DNA of 6,294 bases from Acidobacteriota bacterium (GTDB taxonomy: Bacteria; Acidobacteriota; Vicinamibacteria; Vicinamibacterales; UBA8438). Positions 6,032 through 6,294 of the stretch are shown here, piece after piece. Below the pieces are notes generated by a model. That model was not told where the DNA came from. It was given only the letters and a program-made list of their open reading frames with translations, and did not search any database. Made by a program: the position numbers and the translations under genes. The stretch is from positions 1 through 6,294 of the forward strand of contig WTGR01000891.1 of assembly GCA_011523485.1 (NCBI GenBank), given 5' to 3'. Numbering within the stretch: the first letter of the stretch is position 1; each line of letters begins with the position of its first letter.

Positions 6032-6148
6032 CCGCGCCAGAACCTCCGGCTGCGGCGTCGAATCGGCCGCCGCCGCCGTCGCGGCCGCCGCGCCGCCCAG
6101 TCCCCCGGGCAGGGACCAGCCACCCGGCTCCGCTTCCCCTCCGCCGGA

Positions 6149-6294
6149 TCACGCTGGCGGCTCGTCGCCCGGCATCGGCGGCAGACCGAGGCTTGCATCG
6201 TCGCCGGTCTCCTCCGCACGGTACATGCGGCTGCCCCGTGGGGGTGCACGACATGAAAGTGAGGCTTTGCCGTACGGGGGTATTGAGCGAGCGC
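6149..6294 (-). CDS. Possible 3' end of an upstream minus-strand gene
   Basis: This minus-strand frame is open from the right edge of the window to a TGA at 6149-6151, giving about 47 codons ending in LGLPPMPGDEPPA. An ATG at 6226 could alternatively start a 25-residue peptide, but only a weak purine stretch precedes it. The codons after the ATG have G or C at the third position and an acidic, Pro-rich composition, which suggests genuine coding. The frame is the same as that of the methyltransferase-like gene downstream, so it may be the original N-terminus of that gene cut off by a nonsense codon. I recognise no family. Confidence 0.3.
   Translation of the reverse strand, partial: ARSIPPYGKASLSCRAPPRGSRMYRAEETGDDASLGLPPMPGDEPPA

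Noticed and set aside
1..6294. CRISPR array, tRNA, rRNA or insertion sequence ends
   Set aside because: I saw no regularly spaced direct repeats, no tRNA- or rRNA-like stretches, and no transposase or paired terminal repeats.

Overview
The window is strongly GC-rich bacterial DNA (by eye around 70% G+C) with tightly packed genes, overlapping stops and starts, GTG starts and clear Shine-Dalgarno (SD) sites. It looks like an accessory or defence-type region of a proteobacterium-like chromosome. No taxonomic marker is present, so the organism is inferred only loosely from composition and promoter style.

Left part, plus strand (about 190-1713). A sigma70-like promoter sits just upstream of a two-gene unit. 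The first gene encodes an unrecognised 177-residue protein. The second overlaps it by 13 bases and encodes a nucleotidyltransferase of the AbiEii/AbiGii toxin family with an intact-looking catalytic motif. The layout fits a toxin-antitoxin or abortive-infection pair, but the first protein does not look like a classical AbiEi antitoxin.

Middle, plus strand (1871-2998). A free-standing protein carries a type I restriction HsdR N-terminal (PD-(D/E)XK-like) domain. The fold-level pattern is readable, but the positions that should be the catalytic Glu and Lys are Ala and Phe.

Plus strand 3105-4245. This is a KamA-family radical SAM aminomutase with an intact CxxxCxxC cluster motif. Its substrate-contact residue differs from lysine 2,3-aminomutase (Asp to Arg), and one extra C near codon 336 shifts the last roughly 43 codons into another frame.

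Right part, minus strand (6031 down to 4221). Three tightly coupled genes are transcribed in this order: a phage-type N6-adenine methyltransferase homologue whose catalytic (N/D)PP(Y/F) motif has become FPPV; a small acidic protein with one N-terminal hydrophobic segment; and a probable lipoprotein with a GmrSD C-terminal/DUF1524 HNH-like domain in which the HNH histidine is Arg. The operon meets the aminomutase gene tail to tail with a 25-base overlap.

A recurring theme is that three different nuclease or methylase families in this short window keep their scaffolds but have lost catalytic residues. Whether they form a functional binding or decoy system, or are decaying islet genes, cannot be decided from sequence alone.
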